From: Lysobacter arseniciresistens ZS79
GTDB taxonomy: Bacteria > Pseudomonadota > Gammaproteobacteria > Xanthomonadales > Xanthomonadaceae
Direction of reading: 5' to 3'
Length of the DNA stretch: 45,190 nt
NCBI RefSeq assembly: GCF_000768335.1
Contig: NZ_AVPT01000021.1
Span: 1 to 45,190 of the forward strand
Shown piece by piece: positions 31,962 to 39,948 of the stretch. The number at the start of each line of letters is the position of its first letter. The stretch's first letter is position 1. The translations under genes and the position numbers were made by a program. Under the pieces are notes generated by a model that was not told the origin of the DNA, did not search any database, and saw only the letters and a list, made by a program, of their open reading frames with translations.

Positions 31962-33305
31962 TTACGCGGTCAGCGCGATCAGTTCGAGCTTGAGGTCGCG
32001 GATGCCGGCGGGGACGTAGATCATCAGCGACTGCGACTTGAGCATGCGTTCGTACAGCGGCCCGCGCGGCTCGACCTGGAAATACTGCGAGCCGGGCCGG
32101 ACCGGGATCGCCGACGGCACCTGCGCGGCATGCAGCAGCTTGAGGCCGGGCAGCGCCGACAGCACGCACTTGTCGACATCGTCCGGCGCGCCGAGCTTGA
32201 ACCGTACCGGCACCGTCTGCACCAGCTCGGTGCCGGGGAGGTCGGCGCCGACCGCGAGGTACAGCGCCGAGCGCTCGTCGATGCGCTGCGAATCCAGCCG
32301 CGCCAGGTGGAACGACGGCTTGACCTCGTTCAGCGCGATCGAGAAGTAGCGCTCGGAGATCACCGTGCCGAGCAGGTCGCGGACGATCCCGAACAGCTGC
32401 TCGAAGCCGGCCTCGGGCTGGTCGTGGCGGTAGGCCGGCAGGTCGGCCAGCGAGTGCTCGCCGGAGAAGGTCAGAAGGCCGCCGGCCAGCCGCAGCAGCT
32501 CCTGGTGCAGGCGCTCGGGATGCAGGCCGGGATGGCGGAACAGGTGCGACAGCGCGGCGAAGCCGGCGTTGACCGTGTGCAGCAGCCAGAACGAGGCGAT
32601 GTCGCCGGAGCGGAACTCGATCACCGACTGCGACGGCGCGCGATGCAGGCCGTGCAGCGCCTCGGTCTTGGCCTGCAGGTTGTCGAGCAGGCGGCGCAGT
32701 TCGGCCAGCAGCGCCGGCGCGGCGCCGATGCCGAGCGCCGGCGGCAGGAAGTCGTCGTCGAGCTCGAACCCCGCGGCCGCGGTGCGGCGCACGCGCGCGA
32801 CCGGCACGGTCACGTACGGGTCGCGCGGCTCGTCATCGGTCAGCAGCCGCACGCTCTTGCGCAGGTAGGCCATCTCGGCCTCGCCGGCGTCGGTATAGAG
32901 GTCGGCGGTCGGGTGGTTGCTCTGCTGGTAGCGGGTCGCCACCCGGCCATCGCCGCCGCCGCAATTGCCGCCGTGCTCGCGCAGCAGCGGCAATGCCAGG
33001 TGGATGGTGGTGGACTGCACGCCGGCCGGCAGGTCGCCCAGCGCCAGCGGCTCGGGCAGCTCGTCCGCGGCCGGCGCGTCGTACAGCTCGCCGTCGGGGA
33101 ACACCACCGACAACCGCTGCGCGCGCAGGGTGCCGCTGGCCAGCGACTGCGGGTCGAAACGCAGCTCGCGCACGCCCCAGGCGTAGGGATGCATCGCACT
33201 GGCGAGCGCCTGCAGGCGCGCCTCGTGGTAGGCGTCCTGGCGCTGGAAATGCTGCGGGCGCAGGAACAGGCCCTCGCCCCACAAAACCTTCGACATCCGG
33301 CTCAT
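31962..33305 (-). CDS. tssK: Type VI secretion baseplate protein TssK
   Basis: Trimeric adaptor that links the T6SS baseplate to the TssL/TssM membrane complex, 447 aa. The start at 33305 has AAGGA 5 nt upstream; the next ATG (33296) would remove three residues. The N-terminus VLWGEGLFLRPQHFQRQD is diagnostic of the TssK/ImpJ family. The C-terminal ERMLKSQSLMIYVPAGIRDLKLELIAL stretch forms the head that contacts TssL. It lies 22 bp upstream of tssL in the tssJ-K-L-A arm. Confidence 0.95.
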   Translation of the reverse strand: MSRMSKVLWGEGLFLRPQHFQRQDAYHEARLQALASAMHPYAWGVRELRFDPQSLASGTLRAQRLSVVFPDGELYDAPAADELPEPLALGDLPAGVQSTTIHLALPLLREHGGNCGGGDGRVATRYQQSNHPTADLYTDAGEAEMAYLRKSVRLLTDDEPRDPYVTVPVARVRRTAAAGFELDDDFLPPALGIGAAPALLAELRRLLDNLQAKTEALHGLHRAPSQSVIEFRSGDIASFWLLHTVNAGFAALSHLFRHPGLHPERLHQELLRLAGGLLTFSGEHSLADLPAYRHDQPEAGFEQLFGIVRDLLGTVISERYFSIALNEVKPSFHLARLDSQRIDERSALYLAVGADLPGTELVQTVPVRFKLGAPDDVDKCVLSALPGLKLLHAAQVPSAIPVRPGSQYFQVEPRGPLYERMLKSQSLMIYVPAGIRDLKLELIALTA

Positions 33306-33385
33306 CGCGATCCTTGCTGGCTGTTGCTCCGTCGCATCCGCGGCCCCGGGAGGCGGCGGTGCGGGCGGCAGGGTACTACATCCGG

Positions 33386-34012
33386 TCAGCGGCCCGGCGT
33401 TCCGCACCGGCTCGACGACAGCATGTGCGCGCCGCTGGCGAGGCCGGTCAGGAGGGTGCTGCTGCTGGTGGTCATCGCGCAGCCGTGCAGGCCGACGGTG
33501 ATGCCGTCGGCGGTCGCGCGTCGCGCGTCGAAGGTCAGCCGCCAGCGCGTCTGCGCCGGCTGGCGGAACAGCGCGACCACGCCCAGGTGGGTGCCGTCGG
33601 CAGCCAGCGGCTCGATGAACTCGTGGCGCTGGCCCGGCGCCAGCAGCACCTCGGTCACCCGCACCAGGTCGTCGCCGAGCACGTCGCGTTCGCGCTGCTC
33701 GTCGATGAAGACGTCGAACGCGGCCTGCTCGAACCGCTCCGTGGCGCGCAGCTGGTACACGCGGACCACCAGCGAGGCGGCGCGTCCGCCGTCGCCGGCG
33801 TTGAGGTTGTCACCGGCGTGCAGGCGCACCGGCAGCAGCGCAGGTCGCGCCTGCAGGGGTTCGAGGCCGACCGACTGAAGGGTCGAGGACACCGCCTCGC
33901 GGAAGCCGCCGTCGCTGGCGCAGCCGGTGGCGACCAGCAGAAGCAGCGCGGGCAGGAATTTCAGCGCGGCCGCGCGCAGCGCGCGCGCGGCGTGATTCGA
34001 TCGTCCATCCAT
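33386..34012 (-). CDS. tssJ: Type VI secretion outer-membrane lipoprotein TssJ
   Basis: Lipoprotein of 208 aa that tethers TssM to the outer membrane. The start at 34012 has a GGAG site upstream. The signal peptide ends at LLLLVATGC, with Cys31 as the lipidation site; Ala at -3 is a mild departure from the usual Leu. The body matches TssJ/VasD, with PLLPVRLHAGDNLNAGDGGRAASLVVRVYQL giving the first strands and FDVFIDEQRERDVLGDDLV the following helix and loop. First gene of the minus arm, divergent from the TPR lipoprotein gene across 224 bp. Confidence 0.9.
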   Translation of the reverse strand: MDGRSNHAARALRAAALKFLPALLLLVATGCASDGGFREAVSSTLQSVGLEPLQARPALLPVRLHAGDNLNAGDGGRAASLVVRVYQLRATERFEQAAFDVFIDEQRERDVLGDDLVRVTEVLLAPGQRHEFIEPLAADGTHLGVVALFRQPAQTRWRLTFDARRATADGITVGLHGCAMTTSSSTLLTGLASGAHMLSSSRCGTPGR

Positions 34013-34097
34013 GGTGCATCTCGCTCCGTCGAGGCCGCCTGTACCGGGCCGTTTGGCCGGGATTTGCACAGTCGGCCGTCCGTGGTGAAGAATACGC

Positions 34098-34123
34098 CCG
34101 CCGGGGTCGTGCGACTCCGGCGG
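34098..34123. promoter_or_regulatory. Inverted repeat between the two T6SS arms (candidate operator)
   Basis: Two 12-bp arms (34098-34109 and 34112-34123) match at 11 of 12 positions around a 2-bp spacer. It lies near the middle of the 224-bp gap between tssJ and the TPR lipoprotein gene, so a dimeric regulator bound here could act on both arms. It could also be a chance GC-rich dyad. A ctactata string at 34133-34140 might be part of a plus-strand promoter just beyond it. Confidence 0.45.
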
Positions 34124-34236
34124 AACCCAAGGCTACTATACCCAGCCAAGGTGCCTTCAAGTGTCCGCCCCGCGAGCGCTTGAGTCATGGAGATCTGCCG
34201 CACACGCACCGTGCGCGCCCACAAGGAGAGTGTCGG

Positions 34237-34830
34237 ATGAAACCCGTTCGCCCGTGTGTCCCGTTCCGCCTGCTGGTTGCCGCCGTGCTGGTGGTGGCCC
34301 TGTCCGCCTGCGCCTCGTTGGGCCGCAAGGACGGCGGTGACTACGCTGCCCTGCTGGCCCAGGCCGAGACCGATGTCACCGCCGGCCGCGTCGAGACCGC
34401 GCTGGTCGCGTTCGACCAGGCCGCGATGGCCGACCCCACCCGCAAGGAGCCGTGGCTGCGGATCGCGCAGCTGCAGTTCGACGCCGGCAACTACGGCCGC
34501 GCGATCGTCGCCGCCGAGGAAGTGCTGCACCGCGACCCCGACGACGCCGTCGCCGACAGCGTGTTGACGGTCGCGGGCCTGCGGATCGCCTCGCAGTCGC
34601 TGCAGCGCCTGCAGGGCAACGGCGCGCTGGCATCGGCCACCGCCCGCACCGAGGCCGAGCGCCTTGCCGAGACCATGCGCGCGACCATGGGCGATTCGAT
34701 CCTCGCCCAGGAAGAGCCCGAGCCGGTGCGCCGCCGCGCCACCCGCCGCCGCGCACCCGCTGCCGCACCGGCCCCGAAGCCCGCGGCCAAGCCGGCCGTC
34801 GCCAACCCGTTCGGGTCGCTGGGCGGCTGA
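34237..34830 (+). CDS. T6SS-associated TPR lipoprotein
   Basis: Lipoprotein of 197 aa with a strong AAGGAGAG site 6 nt upstream. Signal peptide with lipobox LSAC (Cys25). Residues about 35-105 form TPR-like helix pairs (YAALLAQAETDVTAGRVETA, then EPWLRIAQLQFDAGNYGRAI). A helical stretch follows, then a C-terminal tail with an Arg cluster (RRRATRRR) and Ala/Pro/Lys repeats. It is the first gene of the plus arm, 43 bp before tssB, so it is almost certainly coexpressed with the sheath. It is not one of the 13 core T6SS components. TPR lipoproteins occur at comparable positions in some betaproteobacterial loci, but I cannot name an orthologue with confidence. Confidence 0.85.
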   Translation: MKPVRPCVPFRLLVAAVLVVALSACASLGRKDGGDYAALLAQAETDVTAGRVETALVAFDQAAMADPTRKEPWLRIAQLQFDAGNYGRAIVAAEEVLHRDPDDAVADSVLTVAGLRIASQSLQRLQGNGALASATARTEAERLAETMRATMGDSILAQEEPEPVRRRATRRRAPAAAPAPKPAAKPAVANPFGSLGG

Positions 34831-34873
34831 GCCGTCCCGCATCAAGCAGTTCGTTCGTCAGGGAGACGATGAA

Positions 34874-35383
34874 ATGTCCAAGAAGGAAAGCATCCAGAAG
34901 CGCCTCGAGAAGGTGCGTCCGCCGCGTGTCCAGCTGACCTACGACGTCGAGAAGGGCGACGCCATCGAGCAGAAGGAGATTCCGTTCGTGGTCGGCGTGC
35001 TCGGCGACTTCAGCGGCCAGCCGGAGCAGCCGCTGGCGCGCCTGAAGGACCGCAAGTTCGTCAACGTCGACCTCGACAATTTCGACGAGGTGATGGAGGG
35101 CATGGCGCCGCGCGCGCAGTTCCGCGCGCCCAACACGCTGGCCGGAGACGGCAGCGAGATCGCGGTCGAGCTGAAGTTCAACTCGATCGACGACTTCCGT
35201 CCGGAATCCGTGGTGCAGCAGGTCGAGCCGCTGCGCAAGCTGCTCGAGGCGCGCTCCAAGCTGGCCGACCTGCGCAACAAGGTCGCGGGCAACGAGAAGC
35301 TCGAGGACCTGCTCAACGACGTGCTCGCCAACACCGAGCAGCTCAAGCAGCTCGGCCAGGCCGAACCGGCCGACCAGGAGTAA
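34874..35383 (+). CDS. tssB: Type VI secretion sheath small subunit TssB
   Basis: Forms the contractile sheath with TssC. It has 169 aa, the family's normal size. The ATG at 34874 begins MSKKESIQKRLEKVRPPRVQ, the typical N-terminus, then YDVEKGD and PFVVGVLGDFSG. NFDEVMEGMAPR and FNSIDDFRPESVVQQVEPLRKLLE are classic ImpB/VipA blocks. tssC starts 4 bp after the stop, so the two are translated together. Confidence 0.97.
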   Translation: MSKKESIQKRLEKVRPPRVQLTYDVEKGDAIEQKEIPFVVGVLGDFSGQPEQPLARLKDRKFVNVDLDNFDEVMEGMAPRAQFRAPNTLAGDGSEIAVELKFNSIDDFRPESVVQQVEPLRKLLEARSKLADLRNKVAGNEKLEDLLNDVLANTEQLKQLGQAEPADQE

Positions 35384-35387
35384 AGCC

Positions 35388-36869
35388 ATGAACGCACAGG
35401 CAAGTGCAATGCAGGCGGGTGCCGGCGCGGCCGAGCTCGGCCTGCTCGACCAGATCGTCGAAAAGAGCAAGGTCGCCAAGTCCGACGCCGAGCACCAGCG
35501 CGCCCGCGACATCATCTCCGAGCTCGCCCGCGAGGTGCTCAAGGGCACCGTGGTGGTGTCGGAGAACCTCAACCTGACGCTCGACGCGCGCGTCGCCGAG
35601 CTCGACCGGATGATCTCCGAGCAGCTCACCGCGGTGATGCACGCGCCGCAGTTCCAGCAGCTGGAAAGCACCTGGCGCGGCCTGCACTACCTGTGCGGCC
35701 AGACCTCGACCGGCGCCCAGCTCAAGATCAAGGTCCTCAACGCGCCCAAGAAGGACGTGGTCAAGGACTTCAAGTCGGCGATCGACTTCGACCAGAGCGC
35801 GCTGTTCAAGAAGGTCTACGAGGAAGAGTTCGGCACCTTCGGCGGCTCGCCGTTCGGCGCCCTGCTGGGCGACTACGAGATCGGCCGGCAGCCGGAGGAC
35901 ATGTACTTCATCGAGCAGATGTCGCACGTCGCCGCCGCCGCGCACGCGCCGTTCATCTCGGCCGCCAGCGAGGACATGTTCGGCCTCGAGAGCTTCACCG
36001 AGATGGGCAAGCCGCGCGACCTGGCCAAGGTGTTCGACACCGTCGAGTACGCCAAGTGGAAGTCGTTCCGCGACTCCGAGGACAGCCGCTACGTCGGCCT
36101 GACCCTGCCGCGCTTCCTCGGCCGGCTGCCGTACAACCCGAAGGACGGCACCACCGTCGAGGGTTTCAACTACGTCGAGGACGTGGCCGGCGACGACCAC
36201 TCCAGCTACCTGTGGTGCAACACCGCGTACGCGTTCGGTGCGCGCCTGACCAGGGCGTTCGAGGACTTCGGCTGGTGCGCGGCGATCCGCGGCGTCGAGG
36301 GCGGCGGCCTGGTCGAGGAACTGCCGACCCATACCTTCCGCACCGACGACGGCGAGGTCGCGCTCAAGTGCCCGACCGAGGTCGCGATCACCGACCGCCG
36401 TGAGAAGGAGCTGTCGGACCTGGGCTTCATCCCGCTGGTCCACTGCAAGAACACCGACTACGCCGCCTTCTTCGGCGCGCAGTCGGCGCAGAAGCCGAAG
36501 AAGTACAACACCGACGCGGCCAACGCCAACGCGTCGCTGTCGGCCCAGCTGCAGTACATCTTCGCGGTCTCCCGCGTCGCCCATTACCTCAAGGCGATGA
36601 TGCGCGAGAAGATCGGCAGTTTTGCCTCGGCAGGGAACGTCGAGGATTTCCTCAACCGGTGGATTGCCCAGTACGTGTTGTTGGACGACAACGCGACGCA
36701 GGAAGCGAAGGCGCAATTTCCGCTGCGAGAGGCTTCGGTGCAGGTGTCGGAAGTCCCCGGCAAGCCCGGCGTGTACCGCGCCGTGTCGTTCCTGCGCCCG
36801 CACTTCCAGCTCGACGAGCTGTCGGTATCGCTGCGACTGGTGGCCGAGCTGCCGGGAGGCAACAAGTAG
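35388..36869 (+). CDS. tssC: Type VI secretion sheath large subunit TssC
   Basis: The main sheath protein, 493 aa. Core blocks include FQQLESTWRGLHYLC, YLWCNTAYAFGARLTRAF and FASAGNVEDFLNRWIAQYV. An extended N-terminal helix (about 15-50, with LLDQIVEKSKVAKSD) resembles the element that ClpV binds in VipB-type proteins, which is relevant because tagJ is absent from this locus. The C-terminus (YRAVSFLRPHFQLDELSVSLRLVAELP) ends the sheath core. It is followed by a 149-bp gap before hcp. Confidence 0.97.
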   Translation: MNAQASAMQAGAGAAELGLLDQIVEKSKVAKSDAEHQRARDIISELAREVLKGTVVVSENLNLTLDARVAELDRMISEQLTAVMHAPQFQQLESTWRGLHYLCGQTSTGAQLKIKVLNAPKKDVVKDFKSAIDFDQSALFKKVYEEEFGTFGGSPFGALLGDYEIGRQPEDMYFIEQMSHVAAAAHAPFISAASEDMFGLESFTEMGKPRDLAKVFDTVEYAKWKSFRDSEDSRYVGLTLPRFLGRLPYNPKDGTTVEGFNYVEDVAGDDHSSYLWCNTAYAFGARLTRAFEDFGWCAAIRGVEGGGLVEELPTHTFRTDDGEVALKCPTEVAITDRREKELSDLGFIPLVHCKNTDYAAFFGAQSAQKPKKYNTDAANANASLSAQLQYIFAVSRVAHYLKAMMREKIGSFASAGNVEDFLNRWIAQYVLLDDNATQEAKAQFPLREASVQVSEVPGKPGVYRAVSFLRPHFQLDELSVSLRLVAELPGGNK

Positions 36870-37018
36870 CGGCGTCTTGCGGTACGCGGTAGCAAACAGG
36901 CCACAGAGTCTGGTGTGGTTGGCAGTTCGCAATGGCTGTAAACCGCGCCGGGACGTCGTCGACCGACGGCGGAACCGGCACCACTCTCACGGAAGAACGG
37001 AACAAAGGAAACCAGATC

Positions 37019-37519
37019 ATGCAACACGCATTCCTCACCATCGACACCATCAAGGGCGAGTCCAAGGACGCCGAGCACAAGGACTGGATCGAGATCGAGT
37101 CGTTCAACCAGGACGTCCTGCAGCCGCGTTCGGCGACGGCGTCCAGCGCCGGTGGCACCACCGCCGCCCGCGTTGAAATGACCCCGATCGAGATCAACAA
37201 GCGCATCGACCTGTCGTCGACCGCTCTGTTCCAGGCCTGCGCCAACGGCACCACCTTCCCGAAGGCCCGCATCGAGTTCATGCGCGCCGACAAGGACGGC
37301 AAGGCGATCAACTACTACACGATCGAACTGCTGAACGTGCTGGTCCACCGCGTCTCGACCGCGCTCGGCCACGACGGCATGCCGTCGGAGCAGGTCGCGC
37401 TGAGCTTCGGCGCCATCAAGTGGTCGTACACCCAGCAGAAGCAGGGTGGCGGTACCGGTGGCAAGACCGTTGCCCAGTGGAGCAACACCAACAACAAGCC
37501 GACCTACACGGTCTCTTGA
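37019..37519 (+). CDS. hcp: Hcp, type VI secretion tube protein
   Basis: Hexameric ring protein of the expelled tube and effector chaperone, 166 aa. The ATG at 37019 has AAAGGAA 8 nt upstream and starts MQHAFLTIDTIKGESKD. The core YTIELLNVLVHRVSTAL, with the following EQVALSFGAIKWSYTQQ, is typical of Hcp1-type proteins. No C-terminal toxin extension. A gap of 149 bp lies before it and a stable stem-loop after it, so it may have its own promoter and a protected 3' end, giving the high expression expected for a tube protein. Confidence 0.96.
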   Translation: MQHAFLTIDTIKGESKDAEHKDWIEIESFNQDVLQPRSATASSAGGTTAARVEMTPIEINKRIDLSSTALFQACANGTTFPKARIEFMRADKDGKAINYYTIELLNVLVHRVSTALGHDGMPSEQVALSFGAIKWSYTQQKQGGGTGGKTVAQWSNTNNKPTYTVS

Positions 37520-37527
37520 TGTGTTGA

Positions 37528-37555
37528 TGCGGTGGCGGCTCCGGTCGCCACCGCA
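37528..37555 (+). promoter_or_regulatory. Stem-loop after hcp (mRNA stabiliser or attenuator)
   Basis: A perfect 10-bp stem (37528-37537 with 37546-37555) with an 8-nt loop starts 8 nt after the hcp stop codon. There is no T run after it, so it is not a standard intrinsic terminator. Placed between hcp and tssE, it could protect the hcp 3' end or partly reduce read-through to the downstream baseplate genes. Confidence 0.6.
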
Positions 37556-37597
37556 CTGCAGCCGCCGGATGGCTGCGGTGATCACGGCGGACAGGAC

Positions 37598-38086
37598 ATG
37601 AAAGGATTCGAGCCCAGCCTGCTGGAGAAGCTGTTCGATGACGAGCCGCGCGCAACCGCGCCGAGCCGCATCTTCAAGTCGATATCACTCGACCAGTACA
37701 AGGAATCGGTCGCCCGCGACCTCGAAGGCCTGCTCAACAGCCGGGCCGCCTTCGACGAGGCGATGCTGAAGGAATACCCCAACTGCCAGAAGTCGCTGAT
37801 GACCTACGGGTTGCGCGACTTCTCCACCCGCAGCCTGGCCAACGGCCATGACCGCGCCGAGATCTGCCGGTTGCTGGAGCAGTCGATCGCCCGCCACGAA
37901 CCGCGCCTGCACAACGTCCGGGTCACCCTGGAAGGTAACGGTCGCGGCGTCGGTGGCCTGCATTTTTCGATCCACGCCCTGCTCGACGTGCAGCCGGCGC
38001 GCGAACCGGTCAGCTTCGACGCGATGCTGCAGCCGAGCACGCTGCAGTACTCGGTCAGCCGGCTGCGCCGCGCCGTGGCGGCGTGA
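37598..38086 (+). CDS. tssE: Type VI secretion baseplate protein TssE (gp25-like)
   Basis: Baseplate wedge protein of 162 aa, related to phage T4 gp25. The ATG at 37598 begins MKGFEPSLLEKLFDDEPRA, the usual TssE N-terminus. The gp25-like domain covers about 38-160, with ESVARDLEGLLNSR, YGLRDFSTRS and a terminal sheath-like strand. It follows hcp directly; in HSI-I-type loci tagJ would lie between them, but it is missing here. It lies 26 bp upstream of tssF. Confidence 0.94.
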   Translation: MKGFEPSLLEKLFDDEPRATAPSRIFKSISLDQYKESVARDLEGLLNSRAAFDEAMLKEYPNCQKSLMTYGLRDFSTRSLANGHDRAEICRLLEQSIARHEPRLHNVRVTLEGNGRGVGGLHFSIHALLDVQPAREPVSFDAMLQPSTLQYSVSRLRRAVAA

Positions 38087-38112
38087 GCGGCGCGTGGACG
38101 TGATCGCCTGAA

Positions 38113-39948
38113 ATGGAAGACCTGCTGCCCTACTACGAGCGCGAGCTCGCCTTCCTGCGTCGCTACGGCCGCGAGTTCTCCGAGCGCTACCCGAAGATCG
38201 CCGGGCGCCTGCTGCTGTCCGGCGACGGCAGCCAGGACCCGCATGTCGAGCGGCTGATCGAATCGTTCGCGCTGCTCAGCGCGCGGGTCAGCAAGAAGAT
38301 CGAGGACGACTACCCGGAATTCACCGAATCGCTGCTGGAGGTGCTGTACCCGCACTACCTGCGGCCGTTCCCGTCGTGTTCCATCGCCCGTTTCGATATG
38401 GGCCCGGCGCTGGCCCAGCTGACCGCGCCGGTGACCATCGAGCGCGACGCGCTGCTGCATTCGCGCAGCGTGCGCGGCGTGACCTGCCGCTTCCGCAGCG
38501 CCTACGACGTTACCCTTGCGCCGGTGCGGGTACGCGCCGCCCGCTACCGCGGCATCGCCGATGCACCGATGGCGACCGCGCTGCCGGCGGGCGCCGGCGG
38601 GCAGATCTCACTGTCGTTCGAGCTGGTCGGCGAGACCGCGAACGTCGATGCGCTCGGCCTCGACACGCTGCGCCTGTTCATCGACGGCGAGCCGTCCTTC
38701 TGCGCGGCCATGCGCGACGCGCTGGCGTTCGGGGTGCGCGCGGCCTACCTGGAACCGGCCGACGGCGGCCGCTGGGTCGCACTGCCGGGCAACCCGCTGC
38801 GGCAGGTCGGCTTCGCCGACGACGAGGCGCTGATCGACTTCCCCGAGCGCTCGCAGCCGGCCTACCGGCTGTTGACCGAGCTGTTCGCGTTCCCCGAGAA
38901 GTTCGGCTTCTTCGACCTCGACCTGCGGTCGATGAAGCACCACCCCGGCGGCAGCTTCACCGTGCACCTGGTGATGGCGGCGCAACCGCCCGGCCACCCC
39001 GCCGCGCGCATCCTCGAAGGGCTGCAGCGCGACCACGTGCAGCTGGGCTGCACGCCGGTGGTCAACCTGTTCGCCCAGCACGGCGAGCCGATCCGGATCA
39101 ACCACCGCAGCACCAGCTACCCGGTGGTCGCCGACGCCCGCCGCGCGTTCGCCTACGACGTGTTCTCGATCGACTCGGTCAAGCGCGTGCGGCAGACCCC
39201 GCAGGGCGAGAAGGTCACCGAGTTCCGGCCGTTCTACTCGCTCCACCACGGCGAGACCCCGGACGGCACCGGCCACTACTGGCTGGCGCGGCGCGACGAG
39301 CGCGTCGCGCGCAGCAGCCCCGGCTTCGAGACCGAGCTGTCGTTCGTCGACCTCGACTTCAACCCGGTGCAGCCGCAGACCGACGTGGTCAGCCTCGAAC
39401 TGACCTGTAGCAACCGCGACCTGCCGGCGCACCTCGCCTACGGCGTGCAGGGTGGCGACCTGACGATGGAGGGCGGCGGCCCGGCGCGTTCGATCGCGCT
39501 GCTGCGCAAGCCGAGCCAGCCGATGCGCTTCGAGCGCGGCCGCGGCGTGCAGTGGCGGCTGATCTCGCACCTCGCGCTGAACCAGCTGTCGCTGAGCCAG
39601 GATGGCCTGCCGGCGCTGAAGGAGATGCTGCGGCTGTACGACATCGCCCGCACCAGCGTGTCGGGCCGGCAGATCGAGGGCATCGTCTCGATCGAACACC
39701 GCTCGACCAGCGCGTGGCTGCCGGGCAAGCACTTCGCCAGCGTCGTGCGCGGGGTCGATATCCGGCTCGGCATCGACGAGGCGGCGTTCGTCGGCCACGG
39801 CATCGCCGCGTTCGCGCGCGTGCTCGACCACTTCTTCGGCCTGTACGTGCACGCCAACAGCTTCACCCGATTGACCCTGGTCTCGGCCACCAGCGGCGAG
39901 GAACTGCTCCGATGCGAACCGCGCAGCGGCGAATCGATCCTGGTGTAG
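38113..39948 (+). CDS. tssF: Type VI secretion baseplate protein TssF
   Basis: Baseplate component of 611 aa that builds the wedge with TssE, TssG and TssK. The N-terminus LLPYYERELAFLRRYGREFSER and the block HVERLIESFALLSARVSKKIEDD are diagnostic. The C-terminus TSGEELLRCEPRSGESILV fits the family. Its last 37 nt overlap the start of tssG in another frame, which points to translational coupling. Confidence 0.96.
   Translation: MEDLLPYYERELAFLRRYGREFSERYPKIAGRLLLSGDGSQDPHVERLIESFALLSARVSKKIEDDYPEFTESLLEVLYPHYLRPFPSCSIARFDMGPALAQLTAPVTIERDALLHSRSVRGVTCRFRSAYDVTLAPVRVRAARYRGIADAPMATALPAGAGGQISLSFELVGETANVDALGLDTLRLFIDGEPSFCAAMRDALAFGVRAAYLEPADGGRWVALPGNPLRQVGFADDEALIDFPERSQPAYRLLTELFAFPEKFGFFDLDLRSMKHHPGGSFTVHLVMAAQPPGHPAARILEGLQRDHVQLGCTPVVNLFAQHGEPIRINHRSTSYPVVADARRAFAYDVFSIDSVKRVRQTPQGEKVTEFRPFYSLHHGETPDGTGHYWLARRDERVARSSPGFETELSFVDLDFNPVQPQTDVVSLELTCSNRDLPAHLAYGVQGGDLTMEGGGPARSIALLRKPSQPMRFERGRGVQWRLISHLALNQLSLSQDGLPALKEMLRLYDIARTSVSGRQIEGIVSIEHRSTSAWLPGKHFASVVRGVDIRLGIDEAAFVGHGIAAFARVLDHFFGLYVHANSFTRLTLVSATSGEELLRCEPRSGESILV

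Noticed and set aside
36870-37018. Sigma-54 promoter before hcp
   Set aside because: A TGGCAG string is present, but GC does not occur at the required spacing, so the -24/-12 pattern fails.
37019-37519. Evolved Hcp with a C-terminal toxin
   Set aside because: The protein ends at 166 residues, the normal length for plain Hcp.
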